NCBI RefSeq assembly: GCF_010692325.1
Contig: NZ_JAAHHW010000037.1
Coordinates: 1-58,564 of the forward strand
Direction: 5' to 3'
Length of the DNA stretch: 58,564 nucleotides
Source: Moorena sp. SIO3I8
Lineage (GTDB): Bacteria; Cyanobacteriota; Cyanobacteriia; Cyanobacteriales; Coleofasciculaceae
Below the pieces are notes generated by a model. It was not told the DNA's origin. It did no database searches and saw only the letters and a list, made by a program, of their open reading frames with translations. Position numbers and translations under genes: made by a program. Shown here in pieces: positions 51,462 to 58,564 of this stretch. Each line of letters opens with the position of its first letter. Within the stretch, counting starts at the first letter, position 1.

Positions 51462-52907
51462 TCACTTTTCTAGGGGGACCTTATTGAGTTCCTGTGGCTT
51501 GCTAGACAACAACAGGTCAAGTTGGAAGTTGACTTGTTCTAAGATTTGTTTACGTAAGGTTTTTTCCAAATTCTCTGCATCAGTCGGTTCCCGAGAATTC
51601 GTTTCTTCGTACAGAAGAGTAGTGAGTTCTTGTAGACAAGCTTGTAGACGCTGCCGTTTTTCAGGTGTCATAGTCATTGCTTTAGGCTTGAGTGTTGACT
51701 GGAATTCCTTACCTAGACTCACCTTTAGTTCAGTGGTAGGCTGCTGAATTGAGTCGTTTGTTTGCTGTGTGATCACAACAGGTGAGTCGGTAACTTTGGC
51801 ATACAGGGCTAAGTGATCAGCAGTGATTTTTTCCCAGTTGTAGTTAGCTTGCACATATCGTTGTGCCTTCTTAGCCATTTTTGCCAACTCCAGAGGTTGC
51901 TGTATGCCTTGGGCTAGACAACGAACGCAGGAGTTAGGGTTTCCAGTCTCGAACAGCAGACCTCGCTCTTGACCAACAAGTTGCCGATGTGGCGGAATGT
52001 CACTTGCCACCACTGGGATTCCTTCCCGCATCGCTTCTAGCATCACTAGGGGCATTCCTTCTAAATCAGAAGGCAAAACGAAAATCCCTGCTCCTCGCAT
52101 GATCTCTGATAAGCGAGATCCTTGGAGTTCACCCGTGAAGAGTATATCGTTATTTCCAGCTGCCATATTGACCAGCTTCGAGGTAAACTCAGGCATTTCA
52201 CTGATACCACCAGCTAGAACAAGTTTCCATCCTCTAGGCTTGAGGGATTGAAACGCCTCTATCAGTAAATCGGGTCGTTTTTCCGGTACCAGTCTGCCTA
52301 GGAATAGAATATAACGTCCCTGTTGTAGTGAGAGGGATTTAAGATAGGGAAATTTCGGGTCTGACTCAGCATATATCCCTGGGGCGTTGGGGATGTCAAT
52401 TGTATCAATGCCGTAGGTTTTCCAAAAATAAGACTTGAGATTGTTTGATACTACAACCAGTTCATGGGCATAGTTCACTGCCACCTTTTCTCCCAAGTGG
52501 ATGATACTACTAGAAAGTCGGCCCCACTTAGCTCGTTGCCAGTCCAATCCATGACAGGTAACCACAATCCCTGTAGAAGAGGTAATTCTGGGAATCCAGC
52601 TAAACAGGGCTGGACCGACAGCATGGAAATGCACAATGTCATAGCGTTTGATAATTGAAGCGATCGCAGCGAAAGCAGAACTGGTCAACGCATCTAGCCC
52701 TCTGAATGATAAGGAGGGTAGGCAAATCACTTGCACACCTTTGTATTTATAAGAGGAAAACCAGGGGGTTTGGGTATAACTCGGTCGAGCGAACAGATCT
52801 ACCGAGTGACCTTGTGCAACCATTTTGGGATAAACTTCCTGACAGCAGCGCTCAATTCCACCCTGTTTAGCCGGTAAACCTTTTGCTCCAATTACGGCAA
52901 TTTTCAT
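51462..52907 (-). CDS. Family 4 glycosyltransferase
   Basis: About 481 residues from ATG 52907 (MKIAVIGAKGLPAKQGGIE), the natural start of GT4 enzymes; upstream codons have no GT character. It contains ILFLGRLVPEKRPDLLIEAF, the donor site with FVLPSDLEGMPLVMLEAMREGIPVVASDI (E-x7-E), and a C-terminal tail of 110 extra residues rich in Gln/Leu with EKRQRLQACLQELTTLLYEE. That tail is unusual and may bind another cluster protein. It extends the polysaccharide repeat unit. Confidence 0.9.
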   Translation of the reverse strand: MKIAVIGAKGLPAKQGGIERCCQEVYPKMVAQGHSVDLFARPSYTQTPWFSSYKYKGVQVICLPSLSFRGLDALTSSAFAAIASIIKRYDIVHFHAVGPALFSWIPRITSSTGIVVTCHGLDWQRAKWGRLSSSIIHLGEKVAVNYAHELVVVSNNLKSYFWKTYGIDTIDIPNAPGIYAESDPKFPYLKSLSLQQGRYILFLGRLVPEKRPDLLIEAFQSLKPRGWKLVLAGGISEMPEFTSKLVNMAAGNNDILFTGELQGSRLSEIMRGAGIFVLPSDLEGMPLVMLEAMREGIPVVASDIPPHRQLVGQERGLLFETGNPNSCVRCLAQGIQQPLELAKMAKKAQRYVQANYNWEKITADHLALYAKVTDSPVVITQQTNDSIQQPTTELKVSLGKEFQSTLKPKAMTMTPEKRQRLQACLQELTTLLYEETNSREPTDAENLEKTLRKQILEQVNFQLDLLLSSKPQELNKVPLEK

Positions 52908-53048
52908 GATTTGCGATTCTCTTTTAGAAACGGTAGATGTAATCAGACATTGGATAGTAGACCTCTTGCAAAAGTCCCAAACTAGTCTCCACAATCCGTA
53001 TTGCCTATTGCCTGATCGGAAGTACCCTACTTATGCAAGAAGTCTAAT

Positions 53049-54275
53049 TTAAATGCATTCTGCGGTAGTAGTAGATGACACAGAGCGCTGTTTCCAACGA
53101 TGCAACATGTCTTTGTAGACATCGCTGACGACTGTGTGGGCTGCATAGGGCTGGGCATTCCTGACACAGGACACAGCCGGATAATCCTCGGCATGTTGCA
53201 ATACATGACCCAGAGCATTTGCGATCGCATTTGGTGTTCTTTCGTAGGCCACCATCCCACTGTCAGCACGGAGCAGTCTAGGGGTTTCACCACAGTTGGT
53301 AGTTACTACAGGTGTTCCACTCGAGAGTGCTTCCAGGACAACCATAGGAAGACCCTCGTAGGCACTGCTCAGTACAAAGGCGCTGCTGATCCGGTGCAAC
53401 TGGGCTAGTTTTTCAAAGGACACGGACCCGAGCATGGTGACTCGCTCACAGAGCGCCAAACGAGCAATTTCAGAACGGACTTCACCAGCTAATTCTCCAT
53501 CCCCTGCTATGAGCAGATGAAGACTCGGGTCGTTGAGCGCTGCGTACGCTCGCACCAGTAAAATCGGATCTTTCTGGGGATGAAGGCGACCTGCGAACAA
53601 AACAAAACGTGTCTGTTCTGGTAAACCTAGCTGCTGGGCAAGGAGTTTCCTTTGCTTCTCCTGTTCCCTTGGTTCTAAGGGATAAAAAATCTCAGTATCA
53701 ACTGTGTTTTTCAGAAAAGTGACGCGCTCAGCTACAGCGGGGTAACGTTCCTGGTAGAATTTTGCTGATTCCGTATTACAAGAATAAATCTGGTCAAATT
53801 GCTTAATCAGGAAGCGCTCCAGTGCAAAATACCCTGCCGGAAAATACTGCCATAGCATGGCCTTCTTACTAGTGCCAGCAGCAATCTGCTGCTGAATATC
53901 ATTGTGAATGAAAAGGGTCTTATCTCCATACCAGTTGAGAGCTGCTAGAGTTGGTTCAAGGCGATGGAAGTGGATAAAATCAGATGCCAAGCAACGACCT
54001 AACAAAGCTGCTGTATACTTGACAGTAGTCGGTATAAAGCCCCTAACATTATCATTGAGCATATTAAATAGGGGCATGAATTGGATTGACCGACCAGCAT
54101 ACTCAGTCTTTTGCCATACCCCTGTCGATGATTTGGGTTCTCCTGTTCCTACCAACCGCACCTCAAACTCACTCGGAGCATATTTAATGAAGGAGCGGAT
54201 CACTGTCTGAATGCCACCGATGCTGCTATTCCATGGATTGAACTGGTAGAAAATCGTCAAAATGGGCTTACGCAT
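53049..54275 (-). CDS. Family 4 glycosyltransferase
   Basis: A 408-residue GT-B enzyme: ILTIFYQFNPWNSSIGGIQTVIRSFI, then FVLFAGRLHPQKDPILLVRAYA, and the donor motif FVLSSAYEGLPMVVLEALSSGTPVVTTNCGE. Acceptor and sugar unknown. It precedes the second GT4 gene by about 140 bases. Confidence 0.9.
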   Translation of the reverse strand: MRKPILTIFYQFNPWNSSIGGIQTVIRSFIKYAPSEFEVRLVGTGEPKSSTGVWQKTEYAGRSIQFMPLFNMLNDNVRGFIPTTVKYTAALLGRCLASDFIHFHRLEPTLAALNWYGDKTLFIHNDIQQQIAAGTSKKAMLWQYFPAGYFALERFLIKQFDQIYSCNTESAKFYQERYPAVAERVTFLKNTVDTEIFYPLEPREQEKQRKLLAQQLGLPEQTRFVLFAGRLHPQKDPILLVRAYAALNDPSLHLLIAGDGELAGEVRSEIARLALCERVTMLGSVSFEKLAQLHRISSAFVLSSAYEGLPMVVLEALSSGTPVVTTNCGETPRLLRADSGMVAYERTPNAIANALGHVLQHAEDYPAVSCVRNAQPYAAHTVVSDVYKDMLHRWKQRSVSSTTTAECI

Positions 54276-54803
54276 GAATTCAAGTTGAGACTTTAACTAA
54301 TTGCCTGAGGCAACAAAATCAGAGTGATTTGCGCCAACCACTGGTTTGAGGGGGTTCAACTTTTCCTGAAACCAGATGGATTGCCAAGTTGGCAGGATTT
54401 TCTAGCCTCGAGAGTATATTATTCACAATTCTGTTCTTTTTCACACAAAATTACTATGAAGTTTCTGTCAAGTATCTGTATATTTTTTGTGAATTTATTG
54501 TGGACAATAGTATTGCGGTAAGCATTCCTTAGGAAAGGAATGCTTACCTCTTTTATTCAAAAACTGTTCGCGTAGCGTGGCCAATGGCTGATAGCTGATT
54601 GCTTACGTATTGGGATACTTCAGAGGGGCATACAGCAGGTTGGAATTTCTTGGAGTACAGTAGCTATAGCGGTTTTTTCAGCAAATGCAACAGGCAACAG
54701 AACAGAAATAACAGATGACAGGCGAGACGCCTGTTCTACGGAGCGCTGATAGCTGATTGTTCTTCTGGCTCAACATCTCAATTCAATACAACTCGGGATT
54801 ACC
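54276..54803. other. Gene-free stretch with a terminator-like hairpin
   Basis: GGTAAGCATTCCTT (54517-54530) is exactly complementary to AAGGAATGCTTACC (54535-54548) with a 4-base loop, followed on the plus strand by TCTTTTATT. The outer sequence matches the GTAAGCATTCAG repeat family. A TTCGCGTAGCGTGGCCAATGG module (about 54570-54590) and GCTGATAGCTGATTG pieces follow. No gene is seen. Confidence 0.6.
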
Positions 54804-56261
54804 CTAAATCCAGGAGCGGAACCACATCCGCAGGTGATACCCTGACCCAGACAAGGGTAGACCTAAGTAAATTGGTAACCAGAATATAAAAGCTAGTACA
54901 ACTACCAAGATGACGGTGACACCAGCACTACGATACTGGTTTTGCTCACTGTGTAGCCAGCGGTCAACTAGCCAAGCCAGTGCTAATCCAGAAAACACTG
55001 AAGCTCCCATATAATGATAGAGAAACGTGCAGCGAGTCACTTTCGTCCAAGGCAATAGGTTAGCAGCGTAGTTTACGATCAAATAGAGGGTAATCCAGGT
55101 ATAGGAAGTTGGTATGGATTTCCAGCCCACTCCTTCTAAAATTCGTTGGGTTAACAGCAGCAGCAGCAACAAAATTGCTGTAGTCGAGAGCCACCATAGG
55201 AAAGGATTGCCCATGGCATGGACATCATAGATTACATTGCTCGCACCAGCCGATAAGGGGGAGTCAGTGGCAACAGCTTCAGGGGTGTGACTAGCAGTCT
55301 GATAAAAGTAAGCAACCGGACGCCACATCAACAGCCAACTATACCACCTGGAACAGTAAGGATGGACGTCAGTGCCACTGCCCACATTTTGATGGAAGGT
55401 TAAAATTTTGACTTGAGACTCCCAGAATCCAGGGCTAGGATTCATCAGTAAGTGAGGAATCCAAAGGAAGCTGTAGGTGACAACTGGTAAAATCACCAAG
55501 TTTAGCACGATGTGCCCGACATTCAGTTCCGTCAGGTTCTGTAATGGATGGCGTCCCGATGCTATAGGGCGAGTACGGGTTTTCTGGCCAAAATAAGTTC
55601 TAAATAATTGCCATACCCAAGCGACAGCCCATACTATATAAATGCCTAACAAAAACCACAAGCCATTCCACTTAATCGCTGCGGAAGCACCAAAAAACAC
55701 ACCAGATAGGATTAGCCAGCGTTTTGCACCGTGATGATTCAGAGCCAGAAGGAAAAACAACTGACCGAGTAATCCTAAGATCACTAAATATATATTGTTC
55801 AGGGCATAGCGGGATTCTACCAGGAATAAACCATCAGTAGCTGCGAACAGAGCAGCAATCAAAGCATAGCTGCGACGTCGATTGAGTTGATAAGCCACAG
55901 CCGCCACTACGATCGGAATCAAAGAACCGGTCAGGGCATTCAGCCATCGGTAACTCCAGGTAGACCGTAAGGAACCAGTCAGGTCGTTAACCGTATCCTG
56001 CCCAAAGGGGAGGTGAGAGCCAATCCAGATGCCAATGGCAATGATGTACTGACTTAGGGGAGGATGGGGATTGAAAAAGGAAGTACCGGTTAAGTAGTTA
56101 TTGGCAAATATAGCGTAGTAAACTTCGTCGAATACCAGGCGATTAAATCGACCCAGTCCCCAAAATCGCAGGGCGAGTGACAGTAAAACAATGGCAGTTA
56201 TGCCAATGCTAAACCAGGGGATAGACGAATCAGACGGCTTTTTTGGCAAAATCATCACCAT
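54804..56261 (-). CDS. PMT-family (GT39) mannosyltransferase-like membrane protein
   Basis: About 485 residues from ATG 56261; a GTG at 56291 is possible. A dolichyl-phosphate-mannose transferase-like protein with about ten membrane helices: VFDEVYYAIFANNYLTGTSFFNPHPPLSQYIIAIGIW holds the catalytic Asp-Glu and the HPP motif, SAAIKWNGLWFLLGIYIVW the third-loop signature, and a large loop has VKILTFHQNVGSGTDVHPYCSRWYSWLLMWRP. Bacterial homologues mannosylate exported proteins or lipids. It is the first gene of the leftward polysaccharide cluster. Confidence 0.85.
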   Translation of the reverse strand: MVMILPKKPSDSSIPWFSIGITAIVLLSLALRFWGLGRFNRLVFDEVYYAIFANNYLTGTSFFNPHPPLSQYIIAIGIWIGSHLPFGQDTVNDLTGSLRSTWSYRWLNALTGSLIPIVVAAVAYQLNRRRSYALIAALFAATDGLFLVESRYALNNIYLVILGLLGQLFFLLALNHHGAKRWLILSGVFFGASAAIKWNGLWFLLGIYIVWAVAWVWQLFRTYFGQKTRTRPIASGRHPLQNLTELNVGHIVLNLVILPVVTYSFLWIPHLLMNPSPGFWESQVKILTFHQNVGSGTDVHPYCSRWYSWLLMWRPVAYFYQTASHTPEAVATDSPLSAGASNVIYDVHAMGNPFLWWLSTTAILLLLLLLTQRILEGVGWKSIPTSYTWITLYLIVNYAANLLPWTKVTRCTFLYHYMGASVFSGLALAWLVDRWLHSEQNQYRSAGVTVILVVVLAFIFWLPIYLGLPLSGSGYHLRMWFRSWI

Positions 56262-57087
56262 CGAGGCTTGGGTTATCGGTGAATGGCACACTCAATCTGG
56301 AGTAGAGGAGACCTTGATCAGAAATTCTTTTCTGGGGGAAGAGCGGGAAGAGAGATAAGAGTGGAAAGACAACACTGCCCCTTTATCCCCCCTTGTCTAC
56401 CTTCCCTAATTCAGAAAGTATAAAATATGCCAATTAAATGCACACTAGCTTAATAACCTGTAAGCTGATCACCTGCAACCTGTAACTTATACCTGCTCAG
56501 CATCTGTAGCTCGAATCAATGAAATTGGTATAACTTACCCCTTTTAAGGCTTTTATCACTTTTGGTTTTTTTGACACTTTGTATACTTTAATCTCTTTAA
56601 TCCCTTTAACTTTTTTGCACGCTTATCCTCCCTTCGTTTCTCCCTCGTGCCTATACAATTGTGATATAACCAAAAAAATTATCAGACAAGTATTCCTGAT
56701 TTTCCTCTAACTGGATTGAAAAGTTAATAATAGGCATCACCACTTGACCTTTCCTTATTATTCTAAAATTGCTTCACATTTTTCACAAAAACTATCACTA
56801 TTATTAAACTGTTGGCAAAGATGATAAATGCGGTATATTTTTAGGATAAAAAACAAGTTTATAGTGGTAAATATTGAGTTATAATATATCTGGTTTTTAT
56901 GGACAAGGATAAAAATCGATTTTTATCCTTGTGGAGAGTTATTCCTGGGTGTGCTGCCACTCTAAACCATCAGTAGGAGTAAAGATTATTTTCTCGTTAA
57001 TAGAGAAAAATCAGCCTCTGCTAATGACTTAAATGTCAATGATTAAAACAATCAAAAGCCCACGTAGTTAGCACATAGGAAACACTT
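56262..57087. other. Gene-free divergent region with a 30-bp palindrome
   Basis: 826 bases between two divergent genes. AT-rich throughout; the only clear structure is the perfect palindrome at 56903-56932. A ribosome binding site AGGAAA stands before the gene at 57088. Confidence 0.6.
56903..56932. promoter_or_regulatory. Perfect 30-bp palindrome
   Basis: ACAAGGATAAAAATC (56903-56917) is followed without a loop by its exact complement (56918-56932). It lies 155 bases before the RTX-like gene. It may be an operator for a dimeric regulator, or a transcription attenuator; the RNA form would give a 13-bp stem ending in T-rich sequence. Confidence 0.6.
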
Positions 57088-57606
57088 ATGAGAAACTCAG
57101 ATGTTATTGTAATAAATGGCAGAAACAGTAATCAAATAAATGACACAGAGATTAATCAAATAAATGGCACACAGGACGACGACAACATCACACAAGGTAC
57201 CGAAAACCGAGATCATATCTATGCCCTTGGCGGGGCTGACACTATAGTCGGAAGTGTTGGAGGTGACACTATCGACGTTGGTTATGATGATGATCCTGAT
57301 TATGTCAAGTATGATAACTTTTCCCAGAGGACGGACCAGATCATAAACTTCGATCCCAACGATGAAGACAGTATTTATGTAAAATCTGATTTGTTTTCGG
57401 ATCTTGTTGACAACGAAGGTTTGAATTCAGATGCCAATTTTGAAGATCGGTTGCAAATTTATCAGTTGGGTTCAGATGCTTATATTAGAGTAGATCCAGA
57501 TGGTCTTCAAGGCAACACCCCCTTCAGAACATTAGCTACCCTGAAAAATGTTGATACAAACGATCTAACTATAGATATAGTTGATGGCGATTTTATCATC
57601 GGATGA
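57088..57606 (+). CDS. RTX-like calcium-binding repeat protein
   Basis: A 172-residue acidic protein. NQINGTQDDDNITQGTENRDHIYALGGADTIVGSVGGDTIDVG is a short stretch of RTX-type nonapeptides that bind calcium; the C-terminal half resembles the region after RTX arrays (TDQIINFDPNDEDSIYV, FRTLATLKNVDTNDLTI). No signal peptide, as expected for type I secretion substrates. The transporter is not in the window. AGGAAA precedes the ATG by 6 bases. Confidence 0.7.
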   Translation: MRNSDVIVINGRNSNQINDTEINQINGTQDDDNITQGTENRDHIYALGGADTIVGSVGGDTIDVGYDDDPDYVKYDNFSQRTDQIINFDPNDEDSIYVKSDLFSDLVDNEGLNSDANFEDRLQIYQLGSDAYIRVDPDGLQGNTPFRTLATLKNVDTNDLTIDIVDGDFIIG

Positions 57607-57610
57607 TTAA

Positions 57611-57658
57611 CCACAGGTGATTTAGGATTGTCAAGATCAGCTTCGAGGTTACCTGTGG
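57611..57658. repeat. Hairpin with 8-bp stem between the RTX-like and next gene
   Basis: CCACAGGT (57611-57618) is complementary to ACCTGTGG (57651-57658) with a 32-base loop, just after the RTX-like gene stop. Without a T-run it is at best a weak terminator. Confidence 0.5.
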
Positions 57659-57797
57659 AACCAATCAGCAATCCGGTCAGTCTTCAACCCAAGACTGTCA
57701 GATGGGTTTCCAGCGTCTACTCGGAAAAAATATCCAGTTTGGAACTGGGAAGCATCTACCCATGACTAATCTCTAGTTCTCAACAAAGATAATAAAT

Positions 57798-58564
57798 ATG
57801 TTTCACCTTAAAAACCACAAGTGCTTCTCTTTGAGAACAGGTATTGTCAGCCTGATCGGTGTGGCCAGTCTATTTGATACTAATCCTGCCTCAGCCATCA
57901 TCATCACTAATGGTAGTTTTGAAAACAATTTTACGGGCTGGGAAACATTGGGTAGTGCTTCTGTGCGCACCGCAGGTTTTGGTAGTAAACCTACTGACGG
58001 CAGTTTCTATGCCCAGCTAGATACATTCCTTCCCCAGGAACAAGAGAACTTCATGGAGCTAGCCGATTTTCTAGAGCTGAACATTACAGCCCTGGATAAT
58101 CTGGGTACGGGAAAGGGGGAGGTGTTTGAAGGATCAGCAATCAGAACTAGCTTTACAGCAGAAGCAGGAGATGTTATTAATTTTGATTACAACTTCCTCA
58201 CAGATGATTTCGGTTCTGAGTATTTTAATGACTTCGCTTTTGTGGGAATTTCCGGTCAGGTGAATGGTTTGGCTGATACGTTCTCAGTATTAGCTGATTC
58301 CATGACACCGTTTGTGAATGAAACTGGTTTTAGCACCTACTCTCAGACAATTGTTGGCTCTGGAACCTACACCTTGACCATAGGTGTGACAGATGTTGGG
58401 GATGGTGCCTTTGATTCAGGAGTAATAATTGATAATGTCAATGTAGTCAGACTCGAACCAACTGATCCCCCCTCAGTTCCAAAACCAACTGATCCCCCCT
58501 CCGTTCCAAAACCAACTGATCCCCCCTCCGTTCCAAAACCAACTGATCCCCCCTCCGTTCCAAA
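57798..58564 (+). CDS. Secreted surface protein with C-terminal PTDPPSVPK repeats (runs off the window)
   Basis: 255 codons are visible, no stop. A signal peptide (MFHLKNHKCFSLRTGIVSLI, cleavage near SA of NPASA-IIITNG) leads into a cyanobacterial exosortase-type beta domain: GSFENNFTGWETLG, FTAEAGDVINFDYNFLTDDFGSEYFNDFAFVGI, TLTIGVTDVGDGAFDSGVIIDNVNV. This domain is common in PEP-CTERM surface proteins. From residue about 220 it becomes a Pro-rich repeat of PTDPPSVPK that continues past base 58564. I expect a C-terminal anchor beyond the window. Confidence 0.7.
   Translation, partial: MFHLKNHKCFSLRTGIVSLIGVASLFDTNPASAIIITNGSFENNFTGWETLGSASVRTAGFGSKPTDGSFYAQLDTFLPQEQENFMELADFLELNITALDNLGTGKGEVFEGSAIRTSFTAEAGDVINFDYNFLTDDFGSEYFNDFAFVGISGQVNGLADTFSVLADSMTPFVNETGFSTYSQTIVGSGTYTLTIGVTDVGDGAFDSGVIIDNVNVVRLEPTDPPSVPKPTDPPSVPKPTDPPSVPKPTDPPSVP
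58455..58564 (+). repeat. 27-bp coding tandem repeat
   Basis: Four visible 27-base units reading PTDPPSVPK, nearly identical in DNA (one differs by TCA for TCC). The array continues beyond the window end. Its period is a multiple of three, so unit number may vary without shifting the frame. Confidence 0.9.

Noticed and set aside
1-58564. tRNA, rRNA or tmRNA genes
   Set aside because: No cloverleaf with a conserved T-loop, and no rRNA motif, was noticed in the gene-free stretches; a covariance-model scan would be decisive.

Overview
The window looks like chromosomal DNA of a large-genome filamentous marine cyanobacterium, and the repeat style most resembles Moorena/Moorea (genus-level guess by inspection, no search run). 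Signs are HIP1-type GCGATCGC octamers, XisI and XisF-like proteins, an alternative terminal oxidase with two DUF2231 partners, CobN, PEP-CTERM-like proteins, heptanucleotide tandem arrays, and a very high load of short dispersed repeats. No rRNA, tRNA or CRISPR array was recognised.

Layout. 1-1000: end of a lipoprotein gene, xisI and a DUF29 gene. 1071-5430: a five-gene leftward terminal-oxidase operon whose subunit II lacks the CuA copper ligands, so it should be a quinol-type (ARTO) oxidase. 6520-8964: an IS630-family element split by an ISAs1-family element, with a clean 10-bp target duplication. 9489-11176: a TnpB element whose right end runs into the start codon of the next gene (11177). 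12684-13230: long AAGGTTG-type arrays. 13244-15824: VOC protein, XisF-like serine recombinase, small conserved protein, MoaD-like protein. 15825-17764: few genes but many elements: a probable structured RNA with its own -10 box ending in a TnpB-type right-end hairpin, a 133-bp inverted-repeat element, a tachylectin-like secreted protein, and isolated ISAs1 ends. 17765-20893: mutS carrying about 147 repeat-derived codons. 21242-26590: membrane and secreted proteins, an AAA-like ATPase and a GHL10-type hydrolase. 27107-31429: cobN with at least two repeat-derived coding insertions. 31701-36678: defence and toxin-antitoxin island (Abi_C protein, type II restriction-modification pair, DUF4258/YgiT pair, hicBA) with an SDR pseudogene. 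37183-41398: H-type-lectin-like protein, UvrD-type helicase with an in-frame repeat array, broken PEP-CTERM-like gene. 41449-56261: ten leftward genes for export of a probably sulfated extracellular polysaccharide. 57088-58564: RTX-like protein and a secreted protein with 27-bp coding repeats running off the window.

The strongest unusual theme is that one dispersed repeat family (AAGGTTG-like 15-mers linked to a GGCC-N-GGCCACGCTACGCGAAC module) occurs both between genes and, without breaking the frame, inside three unrelated enzymes: MutS, CobN and a UvrD-type helicase. The module is read in different frames and orientations in these proteins. This recalls Rickettsia palindromic elements but with different sequence. 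A second candidate for novelty is the free-standing, pseudoknot-capable RNA locus at about 16115-16460.
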